64,000 bases of DNA from Conus ventricosus (GCA_018398815.1 CM031616.1:27828951-27892950); one strand, 5' to 3'; numbered from the stretch's first letter, positions 1 through 14,478 are shown. Notes: a model not told the origin generated them from the letters alone. Numbers and translations: made by a program.

Positions 1-214
1 AGAAATACTCCTCCCCTCACACTTCCTTGTCCCCCTCCCCCATCCCCACCCCCGAATGAAACAGAAGGTAAGCTCGCAGGTTGCATAGTCTGTACAGATG
101 TTGGGATTTCCTTCACAGTCTTGTGCGTGTGAGAAGGTGAGCGTTGTGAGTGAAAACGTTTGTAGAAAAGTAAGCATTACGGATTTGGGGGAAATGTCAT
201 TACGCTGTTATCAG

Positions 215-348
215 GTAACACGAGGACCATCAAGAACTCGGCGCTGCAGGAGTTCCAGGAAGAGATGGAGAAAGTGAAGAAGGACCCTTACAAGGTGGTC
301 ATGCGGATGACTAAACAGCCTATCACCCTCCTGGACCCTGTCAGCAAG
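215..348 (+). CDS. GNL2: GNL2 exon encoding the NTR...DPYKVV region (first visible exon)
   Basis: The acceptor is ...ttatcag at 211-214 and the donor is gtcagt at 349. The first two bases (GT) complete a glycine codon carried over from the upstream exon, and the exon ends in phase 0. It encodes [28 protein letters not shown] and [11 protein letters not shown], which is the conserved N-terminal NGP1 domain preceding the GTPase fold. The length of 134 nt fits 44 codons plus 2 nt. Bases 1-214 are intron. Confidence 0.9.
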
Positions 349-739
349 GTCAGTCTCCTCAGTCCTTCAATAGTCATCTCTGGTGGATCACTTAAACAAT
401 CAACATGTAGTACAACAAACCACCTCCACCTCCCAGCCACCCACCTTGATCCCTTCTCCCTGCAAACCTTCACCTCCCCTTCCCATCCTCCCCCAAAAAC
501 ATCAGATCAAAGCAAAATGAAGGTGTGACGTTTTCCCTATCATAGATAAACACTCTCCACATCCCACCTACCTTACATCCACACCCTGCAAACCTTCACC
601 TCCCCCTCCCATCCTCCTGCAAGAGTACCAGAGCAAAATGAAGGTTTGACGTTTTCTAAACCCTGTGAAGTTTTGTGGATATCTCATTCTGCTCGTGCCT
701 GTTCTTGCAACATTATGTGTGAGTGTGTTTTATGTGTAT

Positions 740-790
<51 letters not shown>

Positions 791-3700
791 AGAGAGAAAG
801 AGAGAGAGAGAGAGATTTACAATTATTATCGTTTTGCTAAAAGTTTCATGTGCTTTGGTCCAATACTTTGAATCAAATGCCAAAATGTTAAAGTCAGCGT
901 GCAAATGCCCATCACTAGATACAGACATTGCATTGCAAGTATGGGTCAGTTAAGAAAGAAAAATGAGGATGGAGACCCCGACTGTTAAGAAAACAAAGAA
1001 AAGAAAAAAAAAAATTGGAGGTTGGTGAACCCCCCCAAAAAAGGGGGAAAAAAAAGATATTAGAGTCCAACACATCTCTCTCCTTTTTTTTTCTGCGTCT
1101 TACTGTTGTTTTTCTGGGGCAGAATGTGCGAGGTCAGCATATTCTGGACACTATGTCCTTCAGCCAGTGCTTTGGGAAGAAGGCCACGAGGAAGAGACCT
1201 ACACTTCAGTATTCCAGCATGGAGGTCAGTTGGTTTGGGTTTTGCGTGATTGTAACTAATGTAAGTTCGTTTGTTTGTTTGATGTACTTCTTTTGCTTTT
1301 GTGCTGGATTTGCGTATGTGCTGATGTGTGTATGTGTCAGAAGACTTTTTGGTAATGTGCTGGTGTTTTATATGTATCATAGTACTCTCAGTTTAGGTAG
1401 CGTGCTGACATGTTATATGTGTATATGTTTCAAAAGACTTATGTCTTTGGTCTTGTTTGCATGCTATTTCAATTATCTTTATTTTCACGATCAATGTGAC
1501 AGCATTGATGACAACAAGATTGTCTCGCACAAACACACAGAGCTTGGAAATATCATCTATATTTCATCCTAGCTATTGATACTGAAGTTATATGTCTTTT
1601 CAGTTCACTACTCTGACAATCTCAGGTGTCCCAAAATACAGTGGAAGTGCTGTATACTATGCTGTATACTATAGGTAACTCCTGAGTAATATTGTTTCCT
1701 AATAAAAGACTAGGTTTTTCTGGAACATTTCTTTCTGTTCCTTTTCATATATTACCTCCCGATAAAGAGTCCCTGCCTTTGAGCCCGTGTTTGTCTTTTT
1801 TTCTCTGGATCATTATTCTGTGTGTTCTGGACTAGCCCAGGAACAAAGATTTCTTCCTTGTAGAGACCCAGCTTTTCAGGATTTCTGAAAGTCATTATGC
1901 ACATGTTACGCTGTGTATTTTGTGGAATGTTGATACTGTTTATGCGTGCATGTGAAGCATGTGCAGCAGGGGTGTTGTTTCGGTCCTGTCAGTTTTGTCA
2001 GTGTGCAAAATGAACAGGTTGGCAGGTTTAACTGAGACTTCACCGGGTTGCTTGAAGAGTCAGTATTTATAGGCAGTGATTAAATTTAGAGAGCTGTAGG
2101 CACAAAGCAGATGAAATGCAGAAAGAAAAATGTCCTGGCCGAAATTAAGTTGTAATGGAATATTGCCACTGTCATGTTGTTACGTGACACTATATGCAGC
2201 TAGGTATTGTAACCCAAGTCGTCTCTAGTCTGTCTGTGTGCAAGATAGCAAACAAGATTGATCTTCATTGGATTTCACAGGGTTGGTTGAAGGGTCAATA
2301 TAATATAAGCGGTGGTCAAATTTTGAGATCAGTAAGGCAGCAAAACAGATGAAATATGGAAAGAAAAGACTCATGGCAAAAATTTGTAATTAAACCTTTT
2401 AACGTGTTGGGAATGACATCACTGGGAGGTTTGGATTGCTCTCTTGCATGATTTTTTCAGTTATATTGTTCACCTGTTTTGTTCATTGGTTTAGTTTGCA
2501 TGCTTTATTTCTTGCTTCATCCCTACTCTTATTTATTTCCAGTTATTGGAAAATGTTACATGCTATTATTGATGGTGTACTAACAGTTTCATGGATTGGG
2601 GATAAAATATTTCAGCATACCAGGTTGTTGCAAGCTTTGATCGATATACTTGCTCTGTTTGGCCACATAGGAAAAGGTAATGAGGGCTTCACTAGGGGAT
2701 AGACATAAGGGAGGTGATTAGTCTTGTTTTGTCTCAGATTTAAATCGGCTAAATCACAATTTGAAACGAAAAGGTACTAGTACCGCCACAGGACACAAAC
2801 AGATTACAGGACAAAACACTATGCATTTCGATCTCTTGGGTCTTCTTCAGGCAAAAACAAACAAATCGGTGTGGATTAATGTTTTCCCACACAACAGGAA
2901 ACGGACCCCTGCTGGTGTCTGTGTTAGTGAGTCATAGTAAGTATTTGATGTGAAACATGCTTTTAGGTTAAAACTCCTTTTCACTGTAAGCTCATTGGCC
3001 ATACCTTTGTTCACTACTTGGTGTTCAAAGGAGATGATGGAAAAGGCCGATCAAGCCCACGACAGCTACGATGCCGGCAAAGATGGAGACTTGGTGAGGG
3101 AGGATGAGGGAGTGAGAGAAGAGGAGCCTGAGGTGGTGTTCAAAGCGGGGCAGTCCAAACGAATCTGGAACGAACTGTACAAGGTACAACACCTGAGGGA
3201 TTCCTGTGATTATATGCCTTGATGTGTGCACAGACGTTTCAGATGCACAGTTGATTTGTTTAACTCATAATTGAAGGGACTGGAATTTTCTTTTTGCTGA
3301 GGGCAAATTTCAGGTTATCTGAATTTCAGGTTGGCTAAAAAGTGCTTTCATGTTAACTTAAATTTTGGTATATCTTTTGTGGGGTGAAATGTGCTTGACT
3401 GTATTTTGCGTGGTATTGTGCGGAAAAAAAATGCACTGAATACTCCACACTACCAAAAACACTCCAAATACAAGTTATGTCTAGGACTATTGCTCGACTG
3501 ACGTGGTAACGCCTTCCAGAAGGGACGCTCGCTCACTGGCTCTGCTACTTACCAGTTATTGTCATCATTAGGGGGCTTAGTAGGTAGGTCTTGTGTGTGT
3601 TAGGTCAGATCAGGCACCACTGAACACCAGCAAGTGAGCAAGTCATAGTGCAGTGTTTCCTGTGGTAGGCTACCTCATGGTAAGTTTACATTGACTGCAC

Positions 3701-6700
3701 CAGCCGCCCTGGCGAAGTGGTTAGCGTCGCGGACTCCCGGCTGGGAGGTCTTGGGTTCGAATCCCATCGGAAGTCATGTGGGTTTTTCTGCCCCGACCGG
3801 CTCCTACTCAGAGTTGAGTTTGCTGCAGACTCAGTTGGGAAGACTGGGACCACACGGTCGAGTTTCATCCACTTAATGGATGCGTTTCTGAGAGTGTTGC
3901 TCAAATTTCACGACCAACACTGCAGGTGCCTGTATCTCTCGGGCCTGGTTGACGCCGGGATATATTATGAAAAAAAGCGTAGAGTACAGCCCTATCATGT
4001 AGTCTCAGACCGAAATGGAAATCCGTAGCATCATCTTAATCATCCTCATTCACGGCTGTTCAGAGCAAGCCACTTAGTTTTGAGAGGCAGGGGAGTTTAC
4101 AGCTCGCCCATAGCTGCAGAGGCCAAGCCGTGAATGCAGGTCAGGGAAAGGGGCGTTTTCTGCAGGCTGCTCCCCACCAGCCAGCTAACCGTGCTGTACT
4201 CCGAACTGAATGTCATCTGTGTAAAGCCGGTCTGGCAACAATGTGTTCGGCATTGCTGAGCGGCCATTACAAGTGGGGCTGTTAGTTTGATAATTAGTGG
4301 TTGTCATGAAAAATGTAATATATCTGTGCTTTTGAGATGACTGAATAGGCAAATTCCCGACAATTCTTTTAATACCAAACTCGACTAGGTTTATTTTCCT
4401 GTAGATAATGTAGATACGGCATGAAAGCTTGTACACAAGTGGTCAGGTGATATTCAAACAATGACAACACATGCACACAATTGTGCAAAAATGACGTCAT
4501 CACTTTCTGGGAACTTAATTTTCCCTAGTTAACTAGTACACAAGTTTGTTATATATGCCTCTGCTTGGACTACAACAACAAAAATGTTGGATTAGAAATG
4601 TGTAAGCCTTGTTTGTTCGGCCCTTTAACTAAGTGCCTCGAATGGGACAGAAAAATAAAGCTGTGCATTCTCATCGATCAGCATTAAAGAAAAAAAATGT
4701 CTCAAATTCTGTGGCCCTTCAAGCCCTGCTCTCATGGTGACCTCAATTTCGATGTCCTCTCCACGTCTGTGGTCTTGGTTTGGTTCCGTCAGGGTCACCG
4801 GTATCGGCGAGTCCATGGGGGCTGTCGTTGGACGGACGTGGTGGCGCCCTCCGGCGGGAGAGCTCACTCATGCCGGCTCCGCGACTAAGCAATTATTGTC
4901 GTCAGTAGGGGGCTTAGTAGGTGGTGTCCTGCGTATGTTAGATCAGAACAGGCGCCACTGAACACCACCGAAGTGACTCAGCAGCAGTGCAGTGTCTCCT
5001 CCGGTGTGTTGCCTCCTGACGACTTGACATTGATTGCTCCCTGTGGATTGCCGGGGCTGCGGCGGGGCCGACTGGGCTGTGGCTGTGGACGGGGTGTCGG
5101 AATGAGCGGCGTGGGTGCACTGCCTCTGAGGTGGCACAGAGGTTGGGACAGCAAAAAAAAAAAAAAAAAAAAGTTTACATTGACTGCTCTCTGAGGATTG
5201 CTGGTGCTGGGGCTGCAGTGAGACAAGTCAGGATGTGGGTGTGTACAGGGAGTCAGAACGATTTGCATGGGAGTAATGCCGTTGAGGTCGTACAGAAAAT
5301 GAGACCCATCCCACCCCCTTTGTTCCTGAATGTCAACTCTAGAAGGTCAGCAGCTATGGTGGACGACATAGCTATCAACTCGTATTCTTGCAATCTGGAG
5401 GAACTGAGACGGCAGTCTGTTCACTTCAGTTTGTCACACTGTAAGCTTAAAATGTACACCAGATCACATCATTTTTTAATGTAAATTTTAAAAGTATCCG
5501 GAGGTGGATGGGTGTGAGATAAACATGCCCATGACCCTCTCAGAATTTCAAGGATTATCGCTTTTCCTAATTGAGAACCCTGATTTTGCAGTAAAGAAGG
5601 AATTTCACAAGTATTAGGTCGGCACGACAGTTAGTTACTGAATAGAGGATTTATTAGTCTGTGTGAACAAAAGCATTGTTCTTGTATATCAAACCTGGTG
5701 GAAGGTGATGAGGAAGGTAATTTAAAGTTACTTGTTAAGCTAAAAGCAGATTGAAGCCACAAAAGAAAAAAAAAAAGAAAGCAGTTTGCAAGCACATAAG
5801 AGAGGAATTCAGGAATCTTAATTTTCTTGAACTGGAGTTTGATCATGCGGATGCCTTCCAACTGTGTCAGGTGAATTTTGTTCCCATCTGGGGCAGTGCA
5901 AACACACATTAATTATATTCATACAAAGATTTGTTGCTTTGAAAAAAGAAGACTGAATTAGTTCTCCCTCCCTCTCTCTCCCTGTCACTGGTAAATGATG
6001 ATGATGTCTGCAGGTTGCATAAAGATAAGGAATATGATTATGGGTAGTTTGTCAGAGTAGCAAACTTATACAGGAGAGGAATAGCTGTGTTTGATTTGTT
6101 CAACCCAAAACATATATCATTACTCATCTTTTTTAATAGCAAACAAAAATTGTTTGTTGTGCAGGTAATTGACTCGTCCGACGTGCTGCTGCAAGTACTA
6201 GATGCTCGGGACCCTCAGGGGACTCGGTGCTACCAGGTGGAGAAGTACCTGCGAAAGGAGAAGCCGCACAAACACCTCATCCTGGTCCTCAACAAAGTGG
6301 ATCTTGTGCCTGCTTGGGCTACTGTAAGTGTTAGGCCAGTGAGGCATGGTGTGTGCGTAAACAGGGATGTATGGGTGGGGTGGAAGCAGACCTGTTTGCC
6401 CCTACGGATTCGACGTAGTCTCTACGAAAATAGGTCCTCAGCTACGGTGCTACGATCACACAGGCTCAAACTACAGAGAAAAAAACAAACAAACAAACAA
6501 AATCAGCCACTAAAGCTGTCAGCGACGATCATAAACGAAAGTAAGTGAAGGGAGATAATTCTTATATTTTCCGATTTGCTTGCGCATGCGCGCTAGTTTC
6601 TTTCGTCTGCTCAGTTGATTCGCGCGAAAATGTCAACAAAAAGGGAAAAAGAAAAGGCCAGTGAATCAACTGACCCTTGCACCTCTCCACCAAAGAAAAA

Positions 6701-8494
6701 AGCCCGGCCGCCTCCTGCACAGCGTTTTCAAAAGGAGTATACACAGAAGTGGTCTTGTTTACAGGCATCGAAAAAGGGAGAAGCGTATGTGCAGTGCACT
6801 GTTTGTGACACGGACTTCAGCTGTGCGCATGGCGGAAAGAACGACTGTTTCAGACATGTTAAAAGTGCCAGACACGAACAATTCGAGAGAGCCAAGGGAA
6901 AACAATCCACTCTGCAAGGCTTCTTTACACAGCAGCGTGATGAGCTAGAGGTGACACGGTCATAGGCTCTGATATGCAAATTCTTGGTGGAACATACTTT
7001 GCCGTTCGCAGCAGCTGACACTCTCACAAAGGCAATCAAACGCATATGCCCAGACTCAAAAATTGCCAAAGAGATCAAATGCTGCAGAAGTAGTGGTGAC
7101 TACTGACAGTTGCTCAGATTTGAGCCCAAACTACTGACACAGGTCATCATGACTACTGAAAGGTAATGTTGGGGGTAAACAGGTCTGTGGAAGGGAGCAG
7201 GGGTTGTTGATGGGAGTAGTTGTGTGTTGTTTGTCTAACAGCAGAGATTTTCATGCACACTTTTTTTTTTTAAGTGAACTTTTGGCCGATATTCCATTTG
7301 GATTTACTTGTTCTTTTTTTTTTTTTTTTCAGGTGGGGTTTTTTTTCCCGTTTGTTTTTGTTCCTTAATCAAATCTGGTTGAAGAAAAGAAAACATTCTA
7401 CTACTTTTTTTTTCTTCCCCATATTATGTTGAAGTTATTTTTGTGGAGTGTATGACCGATCAGTTGGATATAATTATTTTGTGGATTTTGTTTCGTCATG
7501 CTTTGAAATGCCCTGCATTATCACATATTTCAAATATTTCAGGTTTAGCTTGTGAGCACAACTTGAGACGCCTGACTTTCCTTCAAAATGATGATGGTTC
7601 CATGACAGATAAATGTCTGTGCAGGCGGTTGTGGTTAAAATCAGTGTTCAGATGAAGGTTGAGGGGATGGGGAAGGTGGGGGATTTTCTTGGGGTTTGAA
7701 ACGAAATGCAGTTTTGACCCTTTTTATGCAGTCTCCAGCCCCACCCCCATCCCCCTTCCCCACTCTCCCTTTCCCCCACAAGCTATATCTTTTTAAGATA
7801 GCCTGCCCATTCTTCACATGGATCATGTGTGCTGTAAAACAAGCCTGTTAAATTTCTATCATCAGAACCTACCCCCCCCCCCCCCCCCCCCCCCTGTTGT
7901 TTTTGGGAGGATGAGTGGTAGGAGAGGAGTAGGGACATCTATTTTTTTTAATTTGCTGTTCTTATGTCTGTGTGAGGAGGGGTGTTGGTGGAGGGAAACA
8001 GTATATGGCATCAAGGGAGAGATGGGGGAAAGAAAGAAAGAAAGAAATGTGTGTGTGCAAAATTCATTATGAGGAATGTATGTATGTGCATTTCAAAGAT
8101 GAGACATGCAATGCATTGCAGTTATCTGTTTCTGTTGATACTGTCGTCGTGAACTTGCATCATTCCTGTTTTGTTTTTTTTCTTTTTATCTTCAACAGCA
8201 AAAATGGGTGGCCACTCTGTCTTCAGAATTCCCAACCATGGCATTCCAAGCTAGCATCTCCAAACCCTTTGGCAAAGGAGCCCTGATCAATCTTCTGCGA
8301 CAGTTTAAAAATGTGAGGCTCCTGTAGTGCTCGCTCCTCTGAGACCAGTGCCTGTTTGAAAGAATGATTCATTGATGCCTTCCTCTGAGTGACACATAGA
8401 CATATGTACACATTTACGCACGCATCTGTTCTTGATGTAAGGGATAGATCACGAAACACACACATACTTACACACATACATGCAAGCGCGTGCA

Positions 8495-8541
<47 letters not shown>

Positions 8542-8590
8542 CACGAATAGTGGTCTAATATCACGAATAGTGGATAGACGTTAAATGAAG

Positions 8591-8662
<72 letters not shown>

Positions 8663-11600
8663 CACACACACACAGAATTTGAATTTCTTCTGGTTTATGG
8701 TTGTTTCACGCATGCTGAAGTATTATACTGAGATTTTGGATTAGAAGGTAGTGAAAAATATGGAAAATGGAAGGAATGAGAGATGCTATCATTTCTGCTA
8801 TTTATGTCTTTCAACAACACTACAGTACTGTTATTTCTTATGTAGCGGTGTCAGTGTATAAATATTATTTAGGTAGTGAAAGGTTGTGTCAAATCTGTTC
8901 AGAAAAAAAAATGGTATTGTGCATTCTGTGGGTAAATTTTGAATGTATTATTTAATTAAGGCAATTTAAAGCCAGGTATAGATGCAGAGCTTAATCTAGA
9001 GCGCGGGATTGGTACAGTCCCCCGAAAATCTGTTCCGTCACGCAATTATGGAGTCTTAACGCAGGCAGACTCCTGCACAGTTGCAGGACTGCCCGCCCTG
9101 TTCACTGATTGTTGTGGGCACTCGTTTGTCGTCTGCTTGAAAAAACTGAAACTAGGACTGAGCAGGAGCGAACGATTTCTTGATATTCAGGGCTTCTGAA
9201 AACGCAAAAAATTGCATACAGTGCGCATTAAAACTCTACGGGACGCACTGGGTGTCCGTGTAAGGGGTCCCCAGGGACCCCTTCAAATAATGGTGAAGTC
9301 AGACATAAAGTGAGAAAAGACTGCCTTCAACATCGTAAGTTGGGTGCCGTAACATCGTAGGTCTGCTACACTTCGGACCGAACCCATCCCTTTCCGAGTT
9401 TGAACAGTAACAAAGCGAGTAGGGCAGCCTCCTAACAACATACGTCGGTCACTTTTGTCGTCTGCTGAGGCTGACTGACAAAGCTTAACGCTAGGCCACA
9501 GCATCGTTTTCAGTTGACCGAATTTTCCTACTTTGAGCCATGTGATGTCACGATAATGCTTTTCATTTTCCCGGCAGGAGAGAGGCATTTCCGCGAAGCC
9601 TTTGTTTCCAACATGTCTCTCGAAGCGTGGTTAACGAAATCATCATCACAAAAACGAAAAAGCGTAGCAGAGGAGCAAGATCGAGAACGGATACAATTTT
9701 TGATGTTTATTTTGTTGTTTTTATTGTGACGATGTGTCTTTGACAATTGGAGTGCGCGTGCAGGGATGCAATTTTTTAACGTATATTTTGTTGTTTTTAT
9801 TGTGGTGTAGGGACCCCTTAATGTTAGCCTGGGACCCCTTAAAAATCTGATGAAGGGTCCCTGGGACCGGAAAGATTTTCACCCCAGCAGAAGCCCTGAT
9901 ATTTCATTGGCTGTTAGTGTAAAGCAACCAATCGGCAGCGTTCACCTCCACCATTTCGATCACCGACGAGAAGTTGCAAGAGTTTAAGGCGCCATATTGG
10001 ATATTTTCCAAATTGAAGCGTGCACCCACCCTATTCAACTTCGACTTTCGTGGAGGAAAAGTGAAAAAAAAAAAAATCTGTGCCATGCGAGGGTGGAGAA
10101 GATCATGAAGAAACCGCGACTACATCCAAAAGCTCGGAGAAGCAGCCCGAAAAGAGTGCCAGTGCAAGGGAACACCGGTTTCAAGATGATTGGCTGAAGA
10201 AGTGGCCCTGGATTTGGGGGGGGGAGCTCCCTTTTTTTTATATATGAGGGGGGACTGCCCCCCTTTTTAAAAAAATCCTAGATTAAGCTCTGTAGATGTA
10301 CATCAGGGTTCACACTGTCTCATTCCTGGTACCTGAAGTCCACACGGAATTCTCCATTTCAAAGTGCCATGAAACTATCCATCAGAGGAGGCTCTGAGTC
10401 CACACGGAATTCTCCATTTCAAAGTGCCATGAAACTATCCATCAGAGGAGGCTCTGTGTTGTAGCCTAGCGATGTGGAGTTTCATTGTGTGCCTGTTGTG
10501 TTAAGCCAACGTTGGCAGAACCTCTTCACATACCAGTCCCCCAACAACAATCATTGCTCGCGTGATCATTGATCCAGGAAGTATGTTTTTTTTTGGTGAA
10601 AGCCAAATTCATTGGTGTGAGATAAGTTGCTAGGTGCATCCTTATTTAAGAATATGCTGCTGCTGCTGTGTTTTCAGCTTCACCTGGACAAGAAGCAGAT
10701 CAGCGTGGGGCTGATCGGGTATCCCAACGTGGGGAAGAGCTCCATCATCAATGCTCTCAAGTCCAAGAAAGTCTGCAAGGTGGCCCCCTTGGCTGGAGAG
10801 ACCAAGGTAGAGGTCTATATGGTCGTTGCGAAACGTAGGCAATAGAGAAAGATTTTTTTTAATTTGCATAATGCCGTAGTTAGTTGCAGCATCTTGAAAA
10901 AGTTGATTTTTTATGTCAGAATTGTTTGATTCAACAGTGTTGATTCTAGAGCGCGCCCTTGCGGGATTCCCGCAATATTTTTCTGAAGGCCGCAAAAAAT
11001 CGCGAAAGACGCGGCCCAAAAGCCGCAAAAAAAAGAGAACGAACGCGTTTTTGCACAACCAGCGCGGCTTCGCCGCTGCCGTGTGTATAGCCTCCTGAGC
11101 AATTCCTTTAGCCGAACGCGCGTTCTACCAAATTGTTTCATTGGCCGAGAAGCAGCAGTTGAGCCAATCAGCGGTACTGGCAGTTCAACAGTCCTCATGT
11201 CGGCTTCAACGATGAAGCGCGCGAAGCCAAACACTCTGTTTTCTTTCGCCTTTACGAAGAAAAAACGCACTGATATATCTAAAGATCATCAGCTGGAAGC
11301 CGATAATGAGTCTACAGCCACCGTTACGGCTACTCAGTCAAGCGATAGCGTGTCTCAGCCGATCGACGCCGGAGGCGAAACGGTTGAAAGTGCCAGTGAA
11401 CCCGAAGATCAGCAAGATAATGAAGATGGTGAAAACGAAGCCGACTGCCGACTGTGAGCGTGGTTTCAGTGCCCAAAATGCCATCAAGACAGCCAGGAGA
11501 AACAGGCTGAAAGAAGACAGCCTCAATGTGCTGATGACCATCAAATGTGAAGGTCCTCCCATCAATGACCATGACTTCACAGCTGCTGCAGCAGAGTGGA

Positions 11601-11996
11601 AGCAACAGAAGGATAGGAGGATCTACAAGAAATGAATGGAGTTCTGTGGGCTGTAGGCCTACATATGTATTTAAAGCTTTTCAGTTGTGTATGGTGAAGG
11701 TGTACACAGTGACTTTTCACAGTTAAAGGGTTTTCTTAAGGTGATACTGATGGTATATAAATCTTGACAATAGTGATGGTCACTTCATATAAAGAGACTG
11801 AATTAATTGTGGGGTAGGCTTAGAGTTGCTGGATTCTATGATGAGGTAATTGTGGGGTAGGCTTAGAGTTGCTGGATTCTATGATGAGGTGACAACAGAC
11901 TTGCTCACTTGCTGTATGACTGCCAAGAAGGGAGCTCAGCTGAGTACATGCACCACCAGAAAAAGACAAGTCTTCTAAGGTATGTCAGAATGTGTG

Positions 11997-12056
<60 letters not shown>

Positions 12057-14426
12057 TTTCTGTAATAAAATGTAACTCGTTTCTTTTTGTTGTTTTAGTT
12101 TACTTTGGCCATAATGTAATCATTGTGATTAAGCTTTAAAATCTGAATTTTCACGCGTTTTGAGGGCCTCCCATTTTCACCCTATGGGCCCCCTTTTTTT
12201 ATGTGAGGGGGCCCTTGGGCCCCCTTTTTTGAAATCCTAGAATCAACACTGATTCAAGTCTATTGGAATTTTCATAGTGTTGCAGTTAGTTTCAGAGACT
12301 GAAATAGTTGATTATCTATGTGGTGTCAGAATTGTTTGATTCAAGTCTGTTGGAATTTTCTTAATGTTGCATTTAGTTGCAGAGACTTGAAATAGTTGAT
12401 TATTTATGTCAGAATTGTTTGATTCAAGTCTATTGGAATTTTCATAATGTTGCAGTTAGTTGCAGAGACTGAAACAGTTGATTTTTTTATGTCGGAATTG
12501 TTTGATTCAAGTCAGTTGATGATTTGACTCAAAATGATTAAGAAGCTGCAGAAAGAGAAAGTGTTGATGTATATAGAAATCTACTCTAGAAATGTTCACC
12601 TGGAATAGTTTAAAAATCAGGTGTCATGTGGGTCATCAGTGGTTTTGAAAAGAGTTGTTGATGTACCTTGTTCCCAGGTGTGGCAGTATGTGACGCTGAT
12701 GAAGCGCATCTACCTGGTGGACTGTCCGGGTATTGTATACCCCGCGGGAGCCACCCGGACCGACAGTGTGCTGAAGGGAGTGGTCAGTTGACTTAGTGAT
12801 AGTGAACCTTTGGAGGGTGGGGGGGAGGGGGGGCAGGGGAATGGGGAAGAAAAGTGGAGGGAGATTTTAGAAGCTGCTGAAATTATTGAAGGCGTATGTT
12901 AAAAGTTTGCTCATAAACCAAATTAATTTCTCGTTTTGTCCTTTAAAAAAAAAATTATTAGTCGTTATTTTTTCTTTTTTCTTTTTTTTTTGTTTTGTTG
13001 TTCTCTTCATGTTTGTTACTACCGTTAAGTTCAGACTATAAGCCGCGACTTTTTTCCCCAGCTTTAAACCCTGCGGCTTAAACAACGATGCGGCTTATTT
13101 GCGGATTTTTCTGATTTCAGAAGCATCACACCCTCGTCTATTCTTAGCTTCTCTGTAACTCACCATATCGTGTTTACTGTTCATGAATTTTTATGATGCT
13201 TTTAACTACAATTTTCTCTCTAATCGTGTAATGGAATCGGTAACCCGTTCAGAAATACAGGAATAGACATATCTTTTATTTTTCATCAGTTTGTCTTCTA
13301 CAAAAATACGATCGCTTCGAACGGCGCAATGTGTGGGCCGTTTCCGACCTGTTTAATCTTGACTAACACTAGCTGAATTACGAACAAAATAACTAAGCAT
13401 TGGCACGGTATTCAGCGAAATAAAACAATCGAATCGTTTCATTAACCCGTTCCCTGCCTGGAACGAGTAACGCTCGTTCAGAAAGCCGCAGAGAACAGAA
13501 AATCGCTACGCCCCGAACGAGAGTGTCTCGTCGTAACTTCGTAACAGAAAGCTGAAAAATCTACTTGGGAGACAACCCTCTAAAATGTTCTCGTCTCTTC
13601 TACTGGTGTCAAGGAACAGCCCCTTTCCCTTCTCGCGAGCAGCCAGCTGACCACATGTTATGCAAATTGCGAGTTGAGAGGTCACAGCTGATAAGCATAG
13701 TCAAGATGGCAGCTCAACCTAGCACTTCGTCGACGCGTCCCGTTTCCAAGCGTCACACTGCCCTTGATATTTTAGATGACGTTCTAAAGTATCAAGACAG
13801 TGATGAAGAAGACCTTTGAGGATCGGATCCTGATACTAGCGATGAGGAGGAGACGGATGGGAATCAGCACTATCCACTTTTATCGGAGATACATGCTGGT
13901 GATGACGTGGCTTCACTGTTCTGTACACAACACATCAGTAAAGAAAGAGCCGTTAGCGTGGGCGACGAAGCGGAAATTGCTGAACGCGTGCTGTGAACGA
14001 GCACTGCACCCCCTCCTTTCTTGACGAACGGGTGGTGGACGGGGTGCGGGCTCAGAACGATGGTGAAGGTCCTGTGGAAGCGGCCGGGGGCGTGGCATGG
14101 GGCGTGGTCAGCAACAGCTGATCAGAGAATGGCGAGAAAGAGGTGCACAGCCCTTCAACCTTGCTGTTGTTGTGACTGGGAATCTGGTCTGCAAGTCAAC
14201 TGTGCCAATTTTCAGCTGTACAAAGTTCCAGTCTTCAGTTACTTCATGACCAGAAACCGGTTTCAGGCAACTAGCTCTATTTTTCTTTTGTTGGTTTTTT
14301 TTTGTTTTGTTTTTGTTTTTACTACATGATTCTTCATTCCTTCATTCATTTTCTGTATTTCTCTTCTTTGCCCATTTCCTACTGAAACTACAATTATGGC
14401 AAATAATGACTGTATGGATAGGTGGG

Positions 14427-14478
<52 letters not shown>

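Larger units (their letters stand above)
10935..12251 (+). mobile_element. hAT-like element with 6-bp target duplication, ends of a transposase retained
   Basis: The left end CAGTGTTGATTCTAG (10935-10949) is the inverse of the right end CTAGAATCAACACTG (12237-12251). ATTCAA flanks both sides (10929-10934 and 12252-12257). The inner terminal sequence tctagagcgcg and the right-hand aaatcctaga are shared with the element at 8985-10292. So the two belong to one family whose outermost bases differ yet stay matched within each element. It contains a transposase remnant at 11212-11634. Confidence 0.85.

Noticed and set aside
1015..1572. A 185-codon gene
   Set aside because: Only 1123-1224 within it is conserved; it is a GNL2 exon with open intron on both sides.
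3706..3780. A functional tRNA gene
   Set aside because: The pol III boxes are excellent, but the sequence continues into a SINE body with decayed relatives elsewhere, and the cloverleaf is not convincing.
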